Program-made: the position numbers and the translations under genes
The notes under the pieces: model-generated
Seen by the model: the letters and a program-made list of their open reading frames with translations, nothing else
What the model was told of the DNA's origin: nothing
Databases searched by the model: none
DNA from: G942493375 sp942493375
GTDB taxonomy: Bacteria > Armatimonadota > UBA5829
Assembly: GCA_942493375.1 (NCBI GenBank)
Contig: OW818698.1
Span: 8,122,001 to 8,186,000 of the forward strand
Length of the DNA stretch: 64,000 nucleotides
Direction of reading: 5' to 3'
In this document: piece after piece, positions 9,473-17,792 of the stretch
How the letters are laid out: each line of letters starts with the position of its first letter
How positions within the stretch are numbered: the first letter of the stretch is position 1

Positions 9473-11245
9473 TCAGCGTTTCACTTCCTCATTCCCGTCA
9501 GGGTGAGTCGTTCTGCGGCGGGTGATGTGTAAGGTGATCGCCATCGCAAGCATCGCTACCAGGAAACCTGCTGCCATAACGATCAGACCGTAGTGCGCAC
9601 CCTCCCAGTGATTAAGCTCCTTCTCTTTCACAGATGGCGCAAGAAGCAACATCACAAGACACAGCATCGAAATCCAGATTAATACAAGCGATTTAACTCG
9701 GTTGTGTCTGGCGGTGGTTGAGCTCTGAGCTAATGGTGTCTCGTAAGGACAGAGGACTTTGCGCGCAGTCTCTGAATCACCTCGCAGAAAGCAGTTCAGC
9801 GCATATCGGACCACGCGGCACGCATCGTCTTGCAGTTCCACTGCTTCAACGCTGCGGCCGATGAGTAATTGCCGGGCGATCTTCATATCCTTGGCGCTTA
9901 TAATCGCAGAGCAACTGCCGTCCCAGGTAATTGTGATCCGGGAACCGGCACTAAAGAGCGTAATTCCGTCAGCACGCCATCTGTAGTCCTGCACCAGCCA
10001 AAGTCCGCCGAGAAACTTCGCAAATGAGAGCAATTCCGTCCTGGTCAGCCTGCGTTCCAGCGATTGATCATCATCTAAGTCCCCGAAGACGCCCAGTGAT
10101 TTGGCTATAAACAGATTGAAGCCAACTCTTTGGGGCGTTTTCTGATTGGTGAAGTAGGCTACTATATTGATCAGCAGCACCCCTATAAAGAACATCCAGA
10201 ACGACGCATGGAAGAAAGCGATCGCAACAACAGCAACCAACATGATTGCACTTATGAGTGCGCTTCCAATCACCGCTGGGCTCGTGTTTACTCGAAGAGG
10301 CTTGAATGCCCGCCACGTCATATAAGCCCACAACACACTGCTTATCTGATATAAAGCACTCAGACCACTTCCTTTGAAGTGCACAATCAACAGCCAGCAA
10401 ACCACGAAAGATACAAACATCGCAGCCACAGCTTTCATATAGCCGCGTCTGATTAACGCTTTGATTGGTTGATTCTCTGAAGTGTCCTCAAGGCTGGCTT
10501 CGTCCAGCTTGGAAAACATCGTATATATTCCTAAGACCGGCAGTATTGAAGCCACAGATATCCAAAACGAGAATGAGAGGCTGGCGAATAACTTGCCGAA
10601 CACGGCTAGAATGCCACCAGCGCCGATTACACCCTGGGGAGACATTGGAAGGAGTACGAGTACTGACTGGGTAAAATTCTTACTCGGTTGCAGATCGGAC
10701 AACGATTCCTCAAGCATCTGTTCAAGCTGAGTGCGCAGTGCAGTCCTTGCCCGGTACAGTCTTGTGCGCATAGTTTGCTCGGATATCCCCAATACCACCG
10801 AGGCTTCAGCTATACTCTTACTTTCCACGTAGAAGAGAGTCAGAACCTCTCGATGGATGGCCGGGAGTTTAGCAAAGGATTCCCAGAGTTGCTTTGACAG
10901 GGACTCGCGGTCCTCCCCCTGAGGCTCAGTCTCCGCAGATTCAAGAACAGTCCATTTCTTACGGAAGGCATTCTCGCGCTTTATCCCACGTCCCAGCGTA
11001 CCGCAGACACTTCGAGCAATCCTTGCCAACCAACCCGCAAATTTTGCAGGTTCGCGCAACGTGCCAAGGTAGGTATACGCCTTGACGAATGTTTCCTGGG
11101 CAGCGTCTTCAGTGAGGTCACTATCACCCAGATGACTCCATGCGATACCGTAGACCATCCTCTTGTACTTATCTACGAGTTTCTCATACCCATCTTTGTC
11201 CCCATGCAGGACAGCAGTTACTATCTGATGGTCGTCCGTATACAT
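9473..11245 (-). CDS. ECF sigma factor fused to a membrane domain
   Basis: A 590-residue protein. Residues about 1-190 are a complete ECF sigma factor: region 2 with DLTEDAAQETFVKAYTYL and the following FAGWLARIAR, and region 4 with LPAIHREVLTLFYVESKSI and GISEQTMRTRLYRARTALR. Canonical ECF factors end there at about 190 residues. This one continues for 400 residues with about six or seven hydrophobic segments (for example near residues 205-260, 290, 325-355, 530 and 565) enclosing a soluble segment at about 395-490 that contains ITLFSAGSRITITWDGS. The membrane part may hold the sigma domain at the membrane like a built-in anti-sigma factor; no separate anti-sigma gene is next to it. It has a good GGAGGTGG ribosome binding site. 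Confidence 0.88.
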   Translation of the reverse strand: MYTDDHQIVTAVLHGDKDGYEKLVDKYKRMVYGIAWSHLGDSDLTEDAAQETFVKAYTYLGTLREPAKFAGWLARIARSVCGTLGRGIKRENAFRKKWTVLESAETEPQGEDRESLSKQLWESFAKLPAIHREVLTLFYVESKSIAEASVVLGISEQTMRTRLYRARTALRTQLEQMLEESLSDLQPSKNFTQSVLVLLPMSPQGVIGAGGILAVFGKLFASLSFSFWISVASILPVLGIYTMFSKLDEASLEDTSENQPIKALIRRGYMKAVAAMFVSFVVCWLLIVHFKGSGLSALYQISSVLWAYMTWRAFKPLRVNTSPAVIGSALISAIMLVAVVAIAFFHASFWMFFIGVLLINIVAYFTNQKTPQRVGFNLFIAKSLGVFGDLDDDQSLERRLTRTELLSFAKFLGGLWLVQDYRWRADGITLFSAGSRITITWDGSCSAIISAKDMKIARQLLIGRSVEAVELQDDACRVVRYALNCFLRGDSETARKVLCPYETPLAQSSTTARHNRVKSLVLIWISMLCLVMLLLAPSVKEKELNHWEGAHYGLIVMAAGFLVAMLAMAITLHITRRRTTHPDGNEEVKR

Positions 11246-11306
11246 TTGTCCACCTCCGATGTCTTTAGCTTAATGACGCCGGACATCGTAAAAGGTTACC
11301 GGTACG

Positions 11307-11315
11307 ATTATATCA
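11307..11315 (-). promoter_or_regulatory. Extended -10 promoter of the sigma gene
   Basis: On the minus strand TGATATAAT fits an extended -10 element (TGn followed by TATAAT). It is about 62 bases upstream of the sigma gene ATG. No good -35 is visible, which is tolerated with an extended -10. Whether the encoded sigma factor also uses a promoter here cannot be told. Confidence 0.45.
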
Positions 11316-11518
11316 TCGGACAGGCAATGGAACACAATAAGGAAGCAAAGCTTAGCGATCAATGTAATAAGATGAAGTATAATATTATTACTACCTTGGG
11401 TCGGGGGGGCCAGGAGTACATAGTGATATGGAAACTAAGGTGTAGAGCCATTTTTTGTATAAGGGCTAGAGAAGTTCCGCCCTGTTATTCCTCCCGTTCC
11501 CTGAGAATGGTATATTAA

Positions 11519-11740
11519 ATGAAAATCAGTTATGACCCAGAGGTTGATGCACTTTATATCCGTTTGATAGAGGGCGAATATGAATGTCGAACAATGCGAT
11601 TGAATGATGAGATCGCACTGAACATCGGCCCGGATGAGGTCTTGGTAGGTATCGAAATTCTGGATGCCAAGCAGGTTCTCGGTAAGGGTGTACTACCCTC
11701 GATAGTTTTAGAAAATGTAAAACTTACGGATGCTGCCTGA
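11519..11740 (+). CDS. DUF2283 family small protein
   Basis: A 73-residue protein that matches the DUF2283 pattern: MKISYDPEVDALYIRL at the N-terminus, then EIALNIGPDEVLVGIEILDA. Family members are of this size and often sit next to DUF4258-type partners in presumed toxin-antitoxin pairs. No such partner is seen on either side here, so it is an orphan copy. The ribosome binding site is weak. A bidirectional hairpin lies about 80 bases downstream. Confidence 0.85.
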   Translation: MKISYDPEVDALYIRLIEGEYECRTMRLNDEIALNIGPDEVLVGIEILDAKQVLGKGVLPSIVLENVKLTDAA

Positions 11741-11818
11741 CTTCATTATTCATAGTTAACTCAGCTTCTGCTTTTGGGTTGTTTCGGTAGTCTGGGATAA
11801 AAATGGATAAAAAATGAG

Positions 11819-11846
11819 ACGGAGCCTTTTGTGAAAAAGGCTCCGT
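11819..11846. terminator. Bidirectional intrinsic terminator
   Basis: A perfect 12-bp stem (ACGGAGCCTTTT with AAAAGGCTCCGT) with a GTGA loop, lying between two convergent genes. On the minus strand it is followed closely by CTCATTTTTTATCC; on the plus strand by TCTATTATT. It can serve both the DUF2283 gene and the leftward secreted-protein gene. Confidence 0.75.
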
Positions 11847-11979
11847 TCTATTATTCCGCGTCCCATTATTCCAGATTTTGTTTGTGGAAGCAATTCCTGA
11901 TATACCTAATAACACCTCCCAGGCGATTCAAAGAGACATCATCCTGAGAGGCAGATTGTCTTCCTGCAAAGTAGTATTG

Positions 11980-12786
11980 TCATTTATCAGGAATAACATC
12001 TATTAATCTCTTAACGTATTCCATCGTTTTGTTCTGATAATGGGACATCAGAAATTTTGTGCACATATCACTAATCATAGTTTTTTTACGCCACTGCCAG
12101 TATTCATTAATTACAGGTACACCTGATTGTGAAACAGGAGCTACATCTGCCATATAAGCATCCACCATAAACTTCTCACAACACAGAGCAATTTCAGTTC
12201 CTAAAGTCGTTTCTCCTGAGTCAATCTTTTCGAGTGTATACGTGTATGTTGGCCACCATTTGTCTGCATACTTAGCCATTATATACGAAGACGCTCGCTT
12301 GGCATTGTAAAGAGCGGTCAATACTCTTTTATTGAATGCCACTGATTCTCTGTTCTTCGCAATCTCCATTAGTAAATATACTTCGATATTCACTCCATAA
12401 TCCGCTTCTTTTCCGTGCCAACAGTATTCCTGCAGAAAACGGTCTTCGATTTCCACACCTGGTTTGAAACGTTCACCAAAAGATTCCAGCGAAGAACATA
12501 AATAGTCAGCCATGGCACCTTCATTAACTGTCGTCGCTGTAGTAAATTGATGTATTTCCTCTATTGCTGCACTGTGTTTTTTTAGTTCATTTTGAAATGA
12601 AGAATGTGTAAAATTACCGCCAACTCCCGCCATTCCGTAGAAGTTCCACTTCAAATTGTTCAATTTTGCCGCGATTCCAGCAGGTGGCTGCAACGGTATC
12701 GTTGCTCCTATGCACGATAGCTCCACTGCGCAAATTAACAATAATAAAATGGACAGCTTTTTAATGTAGTTGAATACTATATTCAT
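11980..12786 (-). CDS. Secreted protein of unknown function
   Basis: A roughly 268-residue exported protein; I do not recognise a family. The N-terminus NYIKKLSILLLLICAVELSCIGA is a signal peptide. The rest is mostly alpha-helical and rich in Tyr, Lys and Glu, with ten-residue helical stretches such as YLLMEIAKNRESVAFNKRVL. The start at 12786 is preferred because GGGGATTG precedes it; an in-frame ATG twelve bases further upstream has no visible ribosome binding site. Base composition is more AT-rich than in its neighbours. It ends toward the bidirectional terminator. Confidence 0.7.
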   Translation of the reverse strand: MNIVFNYIKKLSILLLLICAVELSCIGATIPLQPPAGIAAKLNNLKWNFYGMAGVGGNFTHSSFQNELKKHSAAIEEIHQFTTATTVNEGAMADYLCSSLESFGERFKPGVEIEDRFLQEYCWHGKEADYGVNIEVYLLMEIAKNRESVAFNKRVLTALYNAKRASSYIMAKYADKWWPTYTYTLEKIDSGETTLGTEIALCCEKFMVDAYMADVAPVSQSGVPVINEYWQWRKKTMISDMCTKFLMSHYQNKTMEYVKRLIDVIPDK

Positions 12787-12798
12787 TTCAATCCCCAT

Positions 12799-13160
12799 CT
12801 TTAAATTAAAAGGTAAGAACAGTAACTTTCAATAGATACAACTGTCTGATGTTTAGTAAGTTCTATATATTTCATCTGGATCGCCATAGGTACCATATCC
12901 GTTATCAGTGGTCGAATATACCCCGTACCATGACCATTCCAGTTGCTTCGGTAGTCGAGTGCAACGGAACTGCCGAAACCGAGGTGTCGGCCTATTTGCG
13001 CTTTAGCGGCTTTGCGTGAGAATAAAAAATCCAGCAGAAATCCAAAAATCTCCATGCCAACCCACTCCCAAAAAATCTGCGTAAATCTGCGAAATCTGCG
13101 GATAATTAACTCCCCTTCTCCGCGCCCTCCGCGTCTCCGCGTGAAATCCCCTAAAGCAAC
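12799..13160. repeat. Repeat-filled gap before the NAD synthetase gene
   Basis: Contains a TTTGCGCTTTAGCGGCTTTGCGTGAGA unit (12995-13023), a TCTGCGTAAATCTGCGAAATCTGCGGATAATT unit (about 13076-13109) and a CCGCGCCCTCCGCGTCTCCGCGTGAAAT unit (about 13120-13148). A reading frame of 84 codons here is translated repeat sequence and is not a gene. Confidence 0.75.
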
Positions 13161-14912
13161 CTAAGACTCCCTATACCCGTTAGTCAATGGCAACCGCCGG
13201 TCTCTTCCGAAGGCTTTGTGAGTAATCTTTACCCCGGGGGCGGCTTGGCGGCGTTTGTATTCGTTGCGGTCTACCAGGCTTACTATTCTGCGGACAATGG
13301 CTTCATCGAATCCCATGCCTATCATATCCTGCACGCTACGGTCATCTTCCACGTATAGCTCCAGTATCTGGTCCAGTAGATCGTATGGAGGCAGGGAGTC
13401 CTGGTCGGTCTGGTTCAGGCGGAGCTCTGCAGATGGCGCCCTGTATATAATGGAGTCCGGTATAGGATGGCCGTTTTCGTTTCGATAATGAGACAACTTA
13501 TATACCAGCGTCTTTGGAACGTCCTTAATGACTGCGAACCCTCCCGCCATATCTCCATATAATGTAGAATACCCACACGCCATCTCGCTCTTGTTGCCGG
13601 TAGTAAGGACCAGGCAGCCAAGCTTGTTGGAAAGGGCCATCAGCATGTTTCCACGGATCCTGGCCTGCAGGTTCTCCTCTGCAACGTCAGGTTCCCTGCC
13701 CTCAAACACAGCTTCAAGACTGTGCTTGTAAGCTCCAAAGACTTCACTGATCGGGATATAATCGTATCGTATCCCCAGGTTCTCGGCCATTATCTGCGCA
13801 TCTGACTGGGTTGCATTGGATGAAAACTCAGACGGCATTATCAGAACTCTTACCATATCGGGGCCAAGGGCGTCTACGGCTATACATGCAACTATTGCAG
13901 AGTCAATTCCTCCGCTGAGTCCCAAAACTACTTTTTTGAACTTGTTTTTGTGGACATAATCCCTGGTGCCGACTACCAGAGCCTTGTATACTTCCTCCAG
14001 ATCACCCGGAGGGTTGGAAGACTCTGACTCCAGCTTTACCGGAACCGGAACTACAGCTGGTTTATGCACAAGCGGAATGCAATCCACTTCCATTTCCATC
14101 CGCTGCATATGTTTAGCTTTGCGCCTGCGGGGGTCCACCAGCCTCTGGTGCTCTATTCCTGCAAGATCAAGTTCCACAATTGCCAGCTGCTCTTCAAAGG
14201 CCTTGCACCGAAAAATGACTTCACCCGATGCATCCAGGACCAGCGAATGACCATCAAACACCAGTTCGTCCTGACCTCCTACTGCATTGAGGTAGACAAT
14301 TGCACAGGCGTTATCACTTGCCCTGGTCCCGAGCATACGCTCCCTGGACTTCCACTTGCCGGCATAGAAAGGGGAGGAGTTGATATCGATAATCAAGTGC
14401 GCCCCGCCTATCATACTTTGAGCAGCGTGCGGACCATCTGCATACCAGATGTCCTCGCATATCTCGACCCCGAACTTCACATTTCCAAGCTCGTAGACGC
14501 TGGTCCCCTGCCCTGCTCCAAAGTACCGGTCTTCATCAAAAACACCATAGTTTGGCAGAAAAATCTTATCGGTGATACCTGCAATATGACCATCAGACAA
14601 AACAGCCGCAGAGTTGTGTATGTCTCCATCGACCGAAACAAACCCCACGATAGCAGTAATCCCTTTAGCATGCTCAGCTATCTGCCGGATCGCCTTTATA
14701 TTGTCCTGCACAAAACTGGGTTTAAGCAGCAGGTCCTCGGGAGGGTACCCGCATACAGTAAGCTCCGGAAAAACTACAATATCAGCGCCAGCTTCACGCG
14801 CACGGTCGGTATACTCAATAATCTTTGCAGTGTTGCCGGAGATGTCCCCGACAATTGTATTTATCTGCGCCAAAGCAATACGCAGTTTCTGGCTCCCGGA
14901 TTTAGCAGGCAT
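13161..14912 (-). CDS. nadE: Glutamine-dependent NAD+ synthetase
   Basis: This enzyme makes NAD+ from nicotinic acid adenine dinucleotide, ATP and glutamine in the cytoplasm. The N-terminal nitrilase-type glutaminase domain (about 1-270) shows the catalytic triad context: Glu in VFPELTVCGYPPEDLL, Lys in DKIFLPNYGVFDEDRYF and Cys in FGVEICEDIWYADGP. The C-terminal synthetase domain (about 305-583) carries the PP-loop motif LGLSGGIDSAIVACIA and later LVLTTGNKSEMACGYSTLYGD. The length of 583 residues is normal for the two-domain form. AGGAAAAATT places a ribosome binding site before the ATG. The gene stands alone, with repeats on both sides. Confidence 0.96.
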   Translation of the reverse strand: MPAKSGSQKLRIALAQINTIVGDISGNTAKIIEYTDRAREAGADIVVFPELTVCGYPPEDLLLKPSFVQDNIKAIRQIAEHAKGITAIVGFVSVDGDIHNSAAVLSDGHIAGITDKIFLPNYGVFDEDRYFGAGQGTSVYELGNVKFGVEICEDIWYADGPHAAQSMIGGAHLIIDINSSPFYAGKWKSRERMLGTRASDNACAIVYLNAVGGQDELVFDGHSLVLDASGEVIFRCKAFEEQLAIVELDLAGIEHQRLVDPRRRKAKHMQRMEMEVDCIPLVHKPAVVPVPVKLESESSNPPGDLEEVYKALVVGTRDYVHKNKFKKVVLGLSGGIDSAIVACIAVDALGPDMVRVLIMPSEFSSNATQSDAQIMAENLGIRYDYIPISEVFGAYKHSLEAVFEGREPDVAEENLQARIRGNMLMALSNKLGCLVLTTGNKSEMACGYSTLYGDMAGGFAVIKDVPKTLVYKLSHYRNENGHPIPDSIIYRAPSAELRLNQTDQDSLPPYDLLDQILELYVEDDRSVQDMIGMGFDEAIVRRIVSLVDRNEYKRRQAAPGVKITHKAFGRDRRLPLTNGYRES

Positions 14913-14970
14913 AATTTTTCCTCATAATATATGTGAGATAACGTCCTCAATAGTTTAGCACGAGGGGAAG

Positions 14971-15005
14971 ACAATGGACAATTGATAATTGACAATTGAT
15001 AATGG
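14971..15005. repeat. GATAATTGACAATTGATAATGG repeat
   Basis: ATGGACAATTGATAATTGACAATTGATAATGG-type sequence made of overlapping AATTGATAATTGACAATTG units. The same unit occurs at 9135-9157, and relatives (TAGTTGACAATG) at 19950-19962. It is a low-complexity dispersed element. Confidence 0.7.
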
Positions 15006-15143
15006 GGAAGGGAAAAGAGAGATCTTGTTTAGAGAAAAGTTGCCGGAAGTATCCACATTTAGCGAATCATGTGATACTATCATATAGTTCACAAAACGGG
15101 TCTTATAGTTGACGATCCTGGATTATATATCGAGGTGGTGGAT

Positions 15144-17789
15144 TTGCAAAGATTTACCGGTTATTTATCCGTGCTTGTTTTCTGTTCACTTCTCATCTGC
15201 TGCGTACAACCCGTTTGCAGCAAACCAAGATATGATATCCGACCCGATGGAAAACTGCTTATCCGGACAATCGGATTGTGGGACACTCCCCAGGCAGGTC
15301 TCAATCCGTCTGATCCCATAGTCAAGCTGATGCACGATGATCCGACTATACGTGTAAAACAGTGGTCGGGTCTGACTATTCCGGGGGCTGGAGGTCGTAC
15401 ACCGCTGATGTTATCAATGGCCGGAGATGATCCCCCCGAGCTGATTCTCTCCTACTTCAGCGGAATTCGTAACGACATCAAGCAGGGATTTCTATATCCA
15501 CTGAATGAATGGATTGGTGATGATACCAACCACAATGGCAAACTCGATGATAATGAAGCCAAATGGCCGGGTTGGAAATCGGTCCCACCTATATATAAGG
15601 ATGTAGCCACCGTCAACGGCAAAATCTACGGCATTCCCGTGCTTACAGAGTATATGGGAATAGTGTTTAGAGTAGACCTGGTCAAGAAGGCTGGTCTGAA
15701 TCCGGATAAACCGCCGAAAACCTGGGATGAGTTCTTCTACTGGTGCCAGAAACTGACCGATCCCAAGCATAAAATCCGCGGATTCGGCCTTACTCCTTTC
15801 ACATACACATTTGTGCTCTGGGCAGCTGCTGGAGGTATGGATGTAGGAGCTATCGCACAGTTCCGCACCAGCCCCAAAACCGGTAAGACTTACAAGTTCA
15901 AGATGGATGAACAGCAGTTCACAGCTCCAGATACTGGGGAAGACCTCTCAAAGGTTGAACCAGTCTGGAAATGCACTATCGGAAGTGAAGCAACTGTGCG
16001 AACGGTTGCGTTCTATCACAAACTTCGCTGGCAACGATGGACAAAAGACCCCGTAACCGGCGAACCGATAAACATGACCAAAGAACAGGCCAAAGAAGGC
16101 ATAATTAAAACCGACTCCGGTCGGATGGTCAGGTTCAGTAAGGACGATGTAATAACCGGTGTAGCAATGACTGCTGCAACCCCGGGAGACACTAAAGGTG
16201 ACTGGCAGGCTATCGCAGATGGTGACATTGCAATGGCTGTAGCCATCGTCAACAACGATGCCTGGTGGCAGCAGATAGGCGTCAGCATCGACCCCGAACT
16301 TATGAGCAGTTTCCCCATACCTGCAGGTCCGGGAGGCAGGCAGGTTGTGCGGTCAGAAACTTATTATGGAAGCATGGCTCATACAATGTCCCGTTGGACA
16401 AAGCCTGACAGGGACAAGGCCTGGAATGTTTTGACAGCTTTCGGTTCGACTGCATTTCGAGACCAGGCAATCAGAAACCTTGTGCTATCCGGAAGAGCCA
16501 GGTTCTGCAACCCCAAAGACCTTCGCAGACTCGGTATGTCCGAATATGTAAACGATGTCCCCCAGAGCGTCCGTGAGATGTTTGAGGACATGGACAAGGG
16601 CAAGATCATTACCAAAACATCCCCGTTTGTAGGTAATGGCGCTCCAATGGCAGATATGATGCAGCGCAATGTCCTCAGCCTTGTGATTTCAGAGTCCGGA
16701 GAGAATTTCAAATACGCCCCGGCACTCAAAGAGGTCGAAAGAGCTGCAAACGATGGCTTGATGTTCGGTAAAAGCTCCCTCGATATCGCCAAATATCGAC
16801 CTATAGCCTGGCTGATATTCGCGATAGTAGCATGTGTTGTCAGTTTCTTTGTCGTATTGATTGTAAAGGCAAACCTTACAGCTCCAGTCAAAACAGTAGC
16901 CCGTGCAGGTGTTCACAGTAAAGCGCTTCCATGGATAATGATGGCACCTGCGCTGCTGCTGATTGCCATGTGGGGGTACTATCCGCTCTCCAGGGGTCTG
17001 ACGATGGCGTTTCAGAACTACCGCATAGTCGGAGTCAGCAACTGGACCGGGATGGATAACTTCATAGGAATCTTCCTGGATCCCGACTTCTATCTTTACA
17101 TTCAAAAAACGTTAAAATACGTCTTTCTGAGCCTGACACTGGTGTTTACTACGCCAATCATGCTCTCCTTGCTGTTAGCAGAGATACCCAAAGGCAAGAT
17201 ATTCTGGAGATCGATCTTCTTCCTGCCACAGTTGACCAGCGGTCTGGTAATTGCACTGCTATGGAAACAGGTCTATCAGCCAGGTGAAAACGGACTTCTC
17301 AACCAGGCTCTGACAATGGTCGGTATGACTGCAAGGGACTGGCTGGGTGATGTCAATACCGCAATGGTCGCAACGATCATACCGACTGTCTGGGCTGGAA
17401 TGGGTATATCAAGTTTGATCTATCTGGCTGCACTCAAGGGCATCCCTCAGGACCTCTATGAAGCAGCGGATTTGGACGGCGCCGGTATATGGGGTAAGCT
17501 CACAAAGATCACTATTCCCCAATTAGCCCCGCTCATTATCATCAACTTTGTCGGCGCTTTCATCGGCACTTTCCAGAGTATGGGAAATATCTTCCTGCTG
17601 ACTTTCGGAGGCCCCGGCAAAGAAACCATGGTTTTGGGAATGGCTATCTGGCTTGAAGCTTACAACAATTTGAGGTTTAGTGTTGCAACCAGTATGGCCT
17701 GGGTGATGGGCAGCGCGTTGATAGGATTTGCTTACCTGCAGATAAGGATTCTACGCAAAGTGGAATTCAGAAGAGTGGAGGAGGTGTAA
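15144..17789 (+). CDS. Fused sugar-binding protein and ABC permease
   Basis: An 880-residue fusion of two parts usually made as separate proteins. Residues about 1-25 are a signal/anchor sequence. Residues about 35-540 form an extracellular solute-binding protein of the family-1 sugar type (YGIPVLTEYMGIVFRVDLVKKAGL, PKTWDEFFYWCQKL). After one hydrophobic segment near 555-575 comes a MalF-type permease with about six helices and the EAA loop EAADLDGAGIWGKLTKITIP, which contacts the ATPase. The binding domain would hang outside, tethered to its own transporter. TTG at 15144 is favoured because GAGGTGG lies six bases upstream. The partner permease starts three bases after the stop. No ATPase gene is nearby, so a shared MsmX/UgpC-like ATPase encoded elsewhere is expected. 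Confidence 0.9.
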   Translation: MQRFTGYLSVLVFCSLLICCVQPVCSKPRYDIRPDGKLLIRTIGLWDTPQAGLNPSDPIVKLMHDDPTIRVKQWSGLTIPGAGGRTPLMLSMAGDDPPELILSYFSGIRNDIKQGFLYPLNEWIGDDTNHNGKLDDNEAKWPGWKSVPPIYKDVATVNGKIYGIPVLTEYMGIVFRVDLVKKAGLNPDKPPKTWDEFFYWCQKLTDPKHKIRGFGLTPFTYTFVLWAAAGGMDVGAIAQFRTSPKTGKTYKFKMDEQQFTAPDTGEDLSKVEPVWKCTIGSEATVRTVAFYHKLRWQRWTKDPVTGEPINMTKEQAKEGIIKTDSGRMVRFSKDDVITGVAMTAATPGDTKGDWQAIADGDIAMAVAIVNNDAWWQQIGVSIDPELMSSFPIPAGPGGRQVVRSETYYGSMAHTMSRWTKPDRDKAWNVLTAFGSTAFRDQAIRNLVLSGRARFCNPKDLRRLGMSEYVNDVPQSVREMFEDMDKGKIITKTSPFVGNGAPMADMMQRNVLSLVISESGENFKYAPALKEVERAANDGLMFGKSSLDIAKYRPIAWLIFAIVACVVSFFVVLIVKANLTAPVKTVARAGVHSKALPWIMMAPALLLIAMWGYYPLSRGLTMAFQNYRIVGVSNWTGMDNFIGIFLDPDFYLYIQKTLKYVFLSLTLVFTTPIMLSLLLAEIPKGKIFWRSIFFLPQLTSGLVIALLWKQVYQPGENGLLNQALTMVGMTARDWLGDVNTAMVATIIPTVWAGMGISSLIYLAALKGIPQDLYEAADLDGAGIWGKLTKITIPQLAPLIIINFVGAFIGTFQSMGNIFLLTFGGPGKETMVLGMAIWLEAYNNLRFSVATSMAWVMGSALIGFAYLQIRILRKVEFRRVEEV

Positions 17790-17792
17790 GCC

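Noticed and set aside
11132..11518. 128-codon frame ending directly before the DUF2283 gene
   Set aside because: Its first third is antisense to the sigma factor gene and the remainder matches no partner family such as DUF4258; abutment with the next start seems accidental.
12801..13055. 84-codon minus-strand reading frame
   Set aside because: Its N-terminal FSRKAAKAQ is a translation of the dispersed TTTGCGTGAGA repeat, there is no ribosome binding site, and the rest resembles no protein.
14064..14927. 287-codon plus-strand frame opposite the NAD+ synthetase gene
   Set aside because: Antisense shadow of a well supported enzyme gene.
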